Assembly (NCBI GenBank): GCA_947626265.1
Contig: CANQRM010000019.1
Location: 1 to 63,029, forward strand
Length of the DNA stretch: 63,029 bases
Direction of reading: 5' to 3'
Origin: an uncultured Oscillospiraceae bacterium
GTDB lineage: Bacteria > Bacillota > Clostridia > Oscillospirales > Oscillospiraceae
This document shows positions 53,230-63,029 of the stretch, piece by piece (position 1 is the stretch's first letter; each line of letters opens with the position of its first letter). The position numbers and the translations under genes were made by a program. The notes beneath the pieces were generated by a model, which did not search any database, was not told the DNA's origin, and worked only from the letters and a program-made list of their open reading frames with translations.

Positions 53230-53789
53230 CCGAGGGGGACCATCTCATTTGGAGCAACTACGACCTGGACTATGAGGACTGGCGGGAGGAACTGGAAGCA
53301 GACTACCCGGAACTGTCCGAAGATGAGCGTATCGCCCTTATGCATGAGATCAACGAGGATTATTGGAACGACGAATATGAAAATTTGAATATCCAGTTGA
53401 CCCAACCAATCCTTGTTATCGGAGATCTGGGCCTCTGGCATGGCCGGCGTATGGGCTACAAGGAAATCAACAGCGGCAACATCCGCGACTGCCTCTATAC
53501 GGAGCGGGACATTGACTATGCCACCTGGTATGTGGACAAGCTGGGCGACCTGCGCTGTGACGCCATACACCACGACGGCACAAACCACTACACCTACCGC
53601 GTTTACAAGGACGCCGCCACCGAAACCCAGAAAGAGCTTCTGAAAGAAAAGCTCTACCGGGGCATCGCCACCCGCGGCGACATCACCCGCGTGACCCGCA
53701 GGCTGGGTGACGAGATAGCCAAGGTCTATGGCTGGACGCTGCCCCGCCTGCGGCAGCCCGCCGTTCAAATGAGGAGCGAGGCCAGGTGA
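53226..53789 (+). CDS. ICE accessory protein, 187 residues
   Basis: A soluble, acidic protein with no recognised family; it includes DYEDWREELEADYPELSED. ATG 53226 overlaps the previous stop (ATGA), and its own stop overlaps the next GTG start, so the run is translationally coupled. Confidence 0.65.
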   Translation: MTEGDHLIWSNYDLDYEDWREELEADYPELSEDERIALMHEINEDYWNDEYENLNIQLTQPILVIGDLGLWHGRRMGYKEINSGNIRDCLYTERDIDYATWYVDKLGDLRCDAIHHDGTNHYTYRVYKDAATETQKELLKEKLYRGIATRGDITRVTRRLGDEIAKVYGWTLPRLRQPAVQMRSEAR

Positions 53790-54361
53790 AATATCAAATC
53801 TCCGTAAAAGTTACACAATATGGGAATATAGCTGTTGAGGCGCAAAACCAAAACGAAGCAAAGGTCCTTGCTGAATTGCAGTACAAAAAAGGGAATACAG
53901 ACTGGATCAACTGCGATGCAGAACTCCAGGATATACGGGAACTCCCCCAAGCAGAGATCTCCGAAAGCTGCCACAGCGCTGCTTGTGTACCTCATGCAGG
54001 TGGCGATGCCATGAAAGTAGTGTTCAATGAGGTTGAGATTCTGAAACGCCCCATGTTGTTCACACCTTACCGCATCGACCGCAGAACGGTTCCCGAAGGA
54101 CTGTATATGTACGAAGTACGGCGTGATGATATTCCCACGCGACTATCATGCCAAATCGCCAACTGGATCACCTTCGACTTCTGGGGAACACTGATCTCCA
54201 ACAGACCTTTGCCCCTGAACTCCCACCAAACACCTGAAAACCCTTATCGGAGCATTGAATATGGCCTGGACTGGGACTATACCGGCCAGGATTCCACGGT
54301 TCAGGAGTATATGAAAAAGCACCCGCCGAAAAAAGAAAAGCACCGAGATCTTGAGAGATAG
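53786..54361 (+). CDS. DpnD/PcfM-like and LPD28-like ICE protein
   Basis: A 191-residue protein with an N-terminal PcfM/DpnD-like segment (MKYQISVKVTQYGNIAVEA) and a C-terminal part that looks like the LPD28 domain of ICE proteins (RPMLFTPYRIDRRTVPEGLY). GTG 53786 is the start, overlapping the previous stop. It lies 16 bp before the methylase/helicase gene. Confidence 0.65.
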   Translation: MKYQISVKVTQYGNIAVEAQNQNEAKVLAELQYKKGNTDWINCDAELQDIRELPQAEISESCHSAACVPHAGGDAMKVVFNEVEILKRPMLFTPYRIDRRTVPEGLYMYEVRRDDIPTRLSCQIANWITFDFWGTLISNRPLPLNSHQTPENPYRSIEYGLDWDYTGQDSTVQEYMKKHPPKKEKHRDLER

Positions 54362-54377
54362 GAGGTAAGCCACCCAC

Positions 54378-57300
54378 ATGGCGAGAAGAACGGAACTCTT
54401 GGCCGAGCTGTACCAGCGGACGCAGCGAGAGGTCACGGCACCACAGGAATGGCAGAAGTTTTTGGCCTCCGCCTGCCGGAACTACCGGCTCTCCTTCGAG
54501 GAACAGCTTTTGGTCTATGCCCAGCGCCCAGACGCCACCGCCGTGCTGGAGATTGAACGCTGGAACAGGCAGTTCGGGCGCTGGGTCAACCGGGGAGCTA
54601 CCGGCATCCCCGTCTTTGACAGGGAATATGAGGGTCGGTCCCGGCTCAAATACTTCTTTGATGTTTCCGACACCCACCCCGGCAGATTTGCGCGCCCCCT
54701 GCCCATTTGGGTCATGCGCCCGGAGTATGAGGCCGAGGTCACAGAGACCCTGGAAAACAGCTTCGGGGAGTTGGAGAACAAATACACCTTCGCCCAGGCG
54801 CTCATATCCGCCGCGAAAAACGCTGTCCTGGACAATATGCCGGACTACCTCTCCGAGCTGCGTCAATATACAACGGACAGCTTTTTGGAGGAACTGGATG
54901 AACTCAACGTAGAGGTCATCTACCGGACCGCACTCCAGAACAGCACAGCATATATGCTTCTGGCCCGCTGCGGCCAGGACCCCGGAGTTTATTTTGACGA
55001 TGACGACTTCCGGGATGTGGTGAATTTCAACACGCCGGACACGTTGAACGCCTTGGGCAAGGCCACCAGCGACATCGCCCAAATGTGCCTTTCCGAGATC
55101 GCCCGGACCGCGCTTAACCTGCAAAGAGAAGCAGAAAAAGAGAATCGCACATTTGCGTTGGAGTCAGAATGGGATTATCCTGTCCCCAGAACAACAAATC
55201 AAACGCCAGAAAGGAGCGCAGACGATGAACGAGATAGGCTACACGATGGTGAACGGGTACAGGATACCCAACTTTCTGCCCCATCAGGAGCCGGAGGTCC
55301 AGCTTGGGAAGTACGCGCTTCTGCGCCGGAGGTTCCTGAAGCAGCACCGGCCTATAACCTTCACGAATCTTCTGACCAGCGGGAAACTGAACCCGCATCT
55401 GATGGAGATCGACCGGCAGGCCAGAGCCAGGATAGCCGAAATCACGGAGCAGATGGCGAAGGCCGAGGGCGTGACGGAGGAGCTGAAGGCCCAGGACCAG
55501 ATGAAGTGGGTGGGCCTGATGAACAACATCAAGAACGCGGCGGAACAGACGGTGTTTCAGGAATTGATCTACGCATAACCAATATCGTGGCCGAGAGCGC
55601 GAGGAGCAGCCAGCTCCCCGCGCTTTTGGATGAAAAGCCCATCATGGCCCTGCTATCCAATCGGGACAACGATCTTCTTTTCACCAAAGAGCAGATAGAG
55701 CTTTTCTTTTCTCTGCACCCCGGCATTGACGAGCGGACCGAGTACATCTGGCAGGCATACCCTTACCGTTTTACCGAACTTCTCATAGACGGAGAGCGGT
55801 ACGGATATGTGGCCCAGGACGACGGCCTTGTGATGTGGGCCGGGTCCTACACCTCCCCCACAAAGGAAGCACTGTACTCCTGGACCCTTATTGCCGAATG
55901 GGTGGGCCAGATCATCGACCGTCAGGAGTACGGCATCAACACCACTTCCAAGAAACTGCCAGACCAGGATGAGCAGCAAATGCTCATGTTCGGTTTCGGC
56001 GGCGAGGAACCGGCATCGTCTTTGGCGGATGAAGTACAGATTTCCTTTCTATCCGACCTCCGGCTCCCCCAGCAGGTCATTGACGAGGCCCTGTGCATAG
56101 GAGCAAACCACGAAAACAGCCGCCTCACCATCTGTGCGTGGATGATGAAGGACAAGCCCCTGGAGGATAACGCCCGGTTCCTGCGGGCACATTACGGCAC
56201 CAACGGCGCGGGCTTCTATCTGAATGGCAGACAGTATTCTATATGGTATACCCCAGAGGGCATCCGCATCGACACCGGCGACACCACCCAGCGGCCCGGA
56301 GCTACCGTCGTCACCTGGGACGAGGCCGCGAGGCGCATCCGGGAGCTTCTGGACCTGGGCCGGTATATGCCCCAGCGGGAGCTTGACCAAGCGCCCAGCT
56401 TTGAGCGCAGCGAACTGGCGGACAAGCTCTTGTATCTTTGTCAAGATGTTGAGGGAGATTCACGGGATACCTTGCTCCCTGTCACTATGGGCATCTATAA
56501 CACTCACCTGGGATTCCCGGAAGAAAGCGCCGCCATCCAGTCCTTATTGGAGCAGCCGGAGAGCTTGCAGATCCTTGTGGATGAGTTCCGCGAGTTTACG
56601 GACGCATACGAAAAGGACCCGGATATACTGCGTTTCCACAATCACAGGCCCAAAGAACTGCTGCAACGGCTCTCTGACCTGCAACGGGAACCAGTCATCT
56701 TCACCGCCGCCGAGGACTACGACCCCCAGCGGCGGTTTTTTATATCCGGCGATGAGATCGACCAGGTTCTGCGGGGCAGTACCGACTACCGCCTCGGCGT
56801 CTACTCCTACTTCCTTGCCCATACAGACCATGATGAGCGCCGAAAATATCTGAGAAAACTCCATGGCGAGTACAGCGGCTATCATGGCGACAACGACAAC
56901 GCCACTTGGAACAGCAAGGGTCTTTCTTTCAGCCATGGCACTATTGGTTCCCCCTATGCCCAAGTTGAACTGACATGGCCGAAGATAGAAAAGCGAGTCT
57001 CAGCCATGATAGATGCCGGGACATTCCTGGACGATGCTGACCGCGCCGCTATGCCCGACTATGAGCGGGAAAGACTTGCCCGACAGGTTTATGGCTTCTT
57101 TGCCAATGCCTCCGCCGTTTATCAGCGGCCTTTCCCAGATGGAATTGGCTACATTGACGCTTACAAACTTATATCGGAGCAACTGCGAGACCCGGACAGC
57201 GTGGAGCAGATATATCAGATGATGCTCCGGCTGCGGGTGAGTACGCCCCCGGATGACCGTGCTCATGACCTGCGGGAACAGGTGTTCATCGACTTCTCTG

Positions 57301-60300
57301 CCTACCGTGACGGCACATTCTCCCTGTTCGGGGAACACCGTGAGCCAAAGGAACGCCCGGAGGCCGCGCCCATATCCCATGACGAGGAATACGAGGCGGA
57401 GATGGCCCATGAAATACTGCATTTCTACGGAGAGTTTGACGGTCCCGGCTATCTGGGATCGTTGGGCGCTGTCAGCTACGATGACGCCATGGTAAAGACC
57501 CGGCAGGCCATACGGACGCCGGAGGGCCGGGCGCAGCTCATTCTCGTTCTGGAATCCTTTTTGAATGAGGCCAACACCCAGGAGGAGATATATGCCGACA
57601 TAGAACTGACCATTGAATCTCTGCGGCAGATGGATGATGAGCAGTCTCCTTTAATGGACCAGGCAAAAAAGCTCATAAATGAATACTGCCAGAAAGAGTT
57701 TCAGAGCGACGGCGACTTCTCTAATCTTTCCGATGTGGGCGTGGCGTACACCACCACCGAGGATGAACGGCACACGATCCAGGTCAGTGTCAATCTTATT
57801 GACTGGTCCCTGGACTTTTATCTGGATGATAAGCTGGTATACCAGAGGGTATATGACTCCCTCCAGGACCTAATTGACGCTGAATTAGAGTACCTTGACT
57901 TCAATGACCTCACTGACGTTCCGCTCCCGGAGGAAGAAGCGGAGATAGAAGCCCCGGCCAGCGGGCCGGGGCTACCAGCCGAAAAAGAACCGGAGGGCGG
58001 GAAACCCGCCCCTGCCTACGACCTGGGATTCGGTCATCTGGGGAATGGGCTCACTGTCTGGAACCGTCTGCGGACGGTGGATGGGGACTATCAGACCGTG
58101 GCTCATATCGAGCCGGACCGCTCTGTGACCATCTATGACACGGATATGCCGGACGAGGTGCGGCAGCGGATCTACGATGTGGCGGCCACCTCCGACGCCA
58201 GAATATCCGCGACCCAGGACGCGCCCGTATTTTCCACGCCTCCCCAGGTGCGGGAGCCGGATGTTGCAGAAAAGGCCATCCCTGCGCCCCCGCCCAGGCG
58301 GGAGCGCGTCACGTTTACCACCCTTCGCCCGGAGATACCTGCCGGCCAGCGCCACAACTTCCGCATCACCGACCCGGAATTGGGCTACGGCACCCCAGGC
58401 GAGAAGTTTGCCGCCAATGTCAAGGCCATCCGCGCCTTGAAGCGCATTGAGGCCGAGGAACGCCTTGCCACGCCGGAGGAACAGGAAGTCTTGTCCCGGT
58501 ATGTGGGATGGGGCGGTCTCGCGGATTGCTTCGATGAGCGACACAGCAAGTATCAGGAATTGAAAAACCTACTCAATGAGGACGAATACGCAGCGGCCAG
58601 GGCCAGTTCCCTGACCGCTTTTTATACGTCCCCGGTCATCATAGAGGCCATGTATAAGGCGTTGGCCCAGATGGGCTTTCAGAGCGGCAACATCCTGGAA
58701 CCCGCCTGCGGCGTCGGCAACTTCATCGGCATGATCCCGGAGGATATGGCTGGCAGCCATGCCTACGGTGTGGAGATCGACAGCATATCGGGCCGCATAG
58801 CCCAGCAGCTCTATCAGTTGAGCAGTATATCCGTAAACGGCTTTGAGAAGGTGCAGATGCCGGACAGCTTCTTTGATGTGGCCATCGGCAACGTGCCCTT
58901 TGGCGACCTGCGCGTGGCGGACAGGCGGTACGACAAGCACCACTGGCTCATTCACGACTACTTCTTCGGCAAGGCGCTGGACAAGGTGCGGCCTGGCGGC
59001 GTCATCGCGTTCATATCCAGCAAGGGCACCATGGACAAGGAGAGCAGTGCTTTCCGCAAGTATCTTGCCCAGCGCGCCGACCTTATTGGTGCTATCCGGC
59101 TGCCCGATAACGCTTTCAAACGCAACGCCGGCACGGAAGTCACCAGCGACATCATCTTTCTCCAGAAGCGGGACCGGCTCACCGACATCGAGCCGGATTG
59201 GGTGCATTTGGACACCACCGAGGATGGCATCCGCATGAACAGCTACTTTGTCCAGCACCCGGAGATGGTGCTGGGCAACATGGTCATGGAGTCCACCCGC
59301 TTTGGCATGGACAGCGCCTGCAAAGCCTATGAGGACGCCGACCTTTCCGAGCTGCTGGCCGAGGCCATCACCAACCTCCATGCGGAGATCACCGCCTACG
59401 AGCAGGACGAGCTGGACGAGGAACAGGACGAATCCATCCCCGCAGACCCCTCCATCCGCAACTTCAGCTTTGCCATTGTGGACGGCGTGATCTACTACCG
59501 GGAGAACTCTGTCATGCGCCCGGTCAGGACCTCTGCCACGGCGGAGAACCGCATCCGGGGCATGATAGCCCTCCGGGACTGTGTGCGCCGACTCATTGAG
59601 ATGCAAACCGAAAACTACCCGGACGGCGAGATCTCCGCGCAGCAGCAGAAGCTCAACCGGCTCTATGATGATTTCGTGCGGAAGTATGACCGGCTCAACA
59701 CCCGCGGCAACCGCCTTGCCTTTGAGGATGATTCCAGCTACTACCTGCTTTGCTCCCTGGAAGTGTACGACAAGGAGAACAACTTTGAGCGCAAGGCCGA
59801 TATGTTCACCAAACGCACCATCCGGCCCCATGAACCCGTCACCCATGTGGACACCGCGGCGGAGGCCCTGGCCGTGTCCATCACCGAGAAGGCCCGCGTG
59901 GATATGGCCTATATGTCCGAGCTGTCTGGCATGACGCCGGAGGCGCTGGAGGATGAACTGGCGGGGGTCATTTTTCGGGATGTGAACTGCGCCGAGGACC
60001 CCAAGGATATTACAGAGGAACAGATAGACCTGCTTCTGTACCCCCTGGTGCCCGCAGACGAGTATCTGTCCGGGAACGTCCGCAAGAAGCTCCGCATGGC
60101 CCAGGCCATGCGGGAGGCTCTACCGCCCGAAGAAAAAAGCCGGCTGGACCGGAACGTGTCGGCGCTGGAGGCAGTGCAGCCCCAGGACCTGACTGCGGGC
60201 GAGATCGGCGTCCGTATCGGCGCCAACTGGGTGCCCATTTCCGATTATGAGGATTTTATGTATGAGCTTTTTGGGACATCCTACTATGCACGGCAAAAAA

Positions 60301-61566
60301 TCAAAATCACCCATTCCAAGTTCAGCGGCGAGTGGAATATCTCCAACAAGACCTACGACCGGGTCAACATCAAGGCCCGCACCACCTACGGCACAGACCG
60401 GGTGAACGCATACCGTATCTTTGAGCAGACGCTCAATCAGAAGGATGTGCGTGTATTCGATTATGTGGAGGACCCCAATACAGGCAAGAAAAAGCCCATT
60501 TTCAACGCCAGGGAAACGGCCATTGCCCAAGACCGGCAGGAGCTTATCAAGCAGAAGTTCCAGGAATGGGTCTGGCGCGACATCGACCGCCGTGAGAGGC
60601 TGTGCCACATTTACAACGAGACTTTCAATGCTGTCCGGCCCCGTGAGTACGACGGCTCCCATCTCCAGTTTCCCGGTATGAACCCAGAGATCACGCTCCG
60701 GCCCCATCAAATCAATGCCATCGCCCATGTCATCTATGGAGGCAATACCCTGTTGGCCCATGAAGTTGGCGCGGGCAAGACCTATGAAATGGCCGCCGCT
60801 GCCATGGAGATGAAGCGGCTCGGCCTATGCACGAAATCGCTGTTTGTCGTGCCGAACCACATCACCGGCCAGTGGGCATCCGAGTTTTTGCAGCTCTATC
60901 CCTCTGCCAATCTTCTGGTGGTCACAAAACGGGACTTTGAAACGGCGCGCCGGAAGAAGATATGCGCCCGGATCGCCACCGGTGACTACGATGCCGTCAT
61001 CATTGGCCACAGCCAGTTGGAGAAGATCCCTATGTCTGCGGAGCGGCAGAGATACCTATTATGGAAGCAGATAGAGGAGATCAAAATGGCGATCTCGGAA
61101 GCCAAGAGAGGAGACGGGCCGCGATACACTGTCAAACAGATGGAGAAAACGAAGCACTCACTGAAAACGCGCCTGGATCGGCTCAATGATACCAGCCGAA
61201 AGGACAATGTGGTGGATTTTGAGGAGCTTGGCATTGACAGGCTGTTCATCGACGAGAGCCACTATTTCAAGAATCTGTACGTCGTGACCAAGATGCAGAA
61301 CGTAGGCGGCATATCCCAGACGGACGCCCAGAAATCCAGCGATCTCTATTTGAAAACGCAGTATATGGACGAGCTTACCGACTACCGGGGCACCATCTTT
61401 GCCACCGGCACTCCCATATCCAACAGCATGGTGGAGCTTTATACCATCCAGCGATACCTGCAGCACCAGGTGCTGGAGGAGATGGGTCTGGTCTTTTTTG
61501 ACGACTGGGCCAGCAACTTTGGCGAGACTGTTACGGCCATCGAGCTTACGCCAGAGGGCTATAATT

Positions 61567-61571
<5 letters not shown>
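54378..61571 (+). CDS. Giant ICE DNA methylase/SNF2-like helicase, truncated at the C-terminus
   Basis: 2397 residues remain of a protein that normally runs several hundred residues longer. The N-terminal ArdC-like region (about 1-250) is followed by low-complexity sequence (about 283-400) that is the shadow of tnpV in another frame. After accessory domains comes an N6-adenine methylase with EPACGVGNFIG at 1441 and NVPFGDL at 1505. The helicase part has Walker A EVGAGKT (2129-2135) and DESHYF at 2292. The frame leaves homologous sequence after AIELTPEG and stops three codons later, where the second element begins, so the second helicase lobe is missing. ATG 54378 follows AGGAGGT. Antirestriction or DNA processing during transfer is inferred. 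Confidence 0.85.
55225..55578 (+). CDS. tnpV: TnpV family protein nested out of frame inside the methylase/helicase gene
   Basis: This 117-residue protein lies wholly inside the large ORF in a different frame. It matches the TnpV proteins of Tn4451-type elements: NGYRIPNFLPHQE, LRRRFLKQHRPITFTNLLTS, AKAEGVTEELKAQDQMKWVG and the ending ELIYA. ATG 55225 has its own AAAGGAG with 8 nt spacing. The host frame in this stretch is low-complexity (Asp/Gly/Arg/Pro-rich) with no domain. TnpV function is not established. Confidence 0.87.
   Translation: MNEIGYTMVNGYRIPNFLPHQEPEVQLGKYALLRRRFLKQHRPITFTNLLTSGKLNPHLMEIDRQARARIAEITEQMAKAEGVTEELKAQDQMKWVGLMNNIKNAAEQTVFQELIYA

Positions 61572-63029
<1,458 letters not shown>

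Larger units (their letters stand above)
36594..61566. mobile_element. Large integrative and conjugative element (left part)
   Basis: Downstream of tRNA-Ser the gene content changes to ICE type: pilus and sortase genes, a toxin-antitoxin pair, ParA/ParB, short overlapping accessory genes and the very large methylase/helicase protein seen in gut Firmicute ICEs. The region includes an AT-rich insert unlike the chromosome. Relaxase, coupling protein, type IV secretion and integrase genes must lie beyond the right edge. The left boundary at the tRNA 3' end is inferred, not shown. Confidence 0.75.

Noticed and set aside
58569-59846. 425-codon minus-strand frame inside the methylase/helicase gene
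   Set aside because: No ribosome-binding site and no family. The forward frame carries the methylase motifs there, unlike the tnpV case where the forward frame is low-complexity.

Overview
The window looks like part of a chromosome from a GC-rich, anaerobic, spore-forming gut Firmicute, probably near Oscillospiraceae. The taxon is inferred from gene content and codon bias, not proven. Supporting traits are sporulation genes (spoIVB, a spoIID-like gene), a four-subunit 2-oxoacid:ferredoxin oxidoreductase with a CoA-transferase, small ferredoxins, a TAXI-type TRAP transporter, and several conjugative-element modules of a kind common in gut Clostridia.

Layout. (1) 1-~2925 is the right end of an integrated element: terminator, sigma-like factor, HTH_16-like protein and a large serine recombinase. 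Its end lies inside spoIVB. The 5' part of spoIVB is at ~2920-3864; the 3' part must lie left of the window. (2) 2930-36600 is ordinary chromosome: a TRAP transporter; an FMN-dependent alpha-hydroxy-acid oxidase; a hybrid histidine kinase followed by a degenerate HD-GYP-like protein; rsmI; a WYL regulator; murI and an Asp/Glu racemase; proC-ybaK; mscL; an anion permease; the korDABC plus CoA-transferase operon; a SpoIID-like gene; a thioesterase; clpC; a ferredoxin; a trmN6-like methyltransferase; argGH; two MFS transporters; a TIGR04255 protein; and tRNA-Ser(CGA), preceded by a 42-bp copy of its own 5' half. (3) From the tRNA to ~61565 is a large ICE-like region. It holds a pilus locus (thioester/CnaB adhesin, major pilin, two class C sortases), a HepT/MntA toxin-antitoxin pair, a first parA with truncated parB, an AT-rich foreign insert with one membrane protein, a second complete parA-parB, a run of tightly packed ICE accessory genes, and a 2397-residue methylase/helicase protein that is cut short. 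(4) From ~61566 a second serine-recombinase element begins inside that helicase gene and runs off the right edge.

How the parts fit. The kor operon would oxidise a 2-oxoacid to its acyl-CoA and reduce ferredoxin, and the adjacent CoA-transferase could release the acid while activating another. The kinase/HD-GYP pair looks like a signalling unit. The ICE supplies surface pili, a stability module and partition proteins. The features most worth attention are the element splitting spoIVB, a tnpV gene lying out of frame inside the methylase/helicase gene with its own ribosome-binding site, and the mosaic of two related parAB modules around an AT-rich insert.
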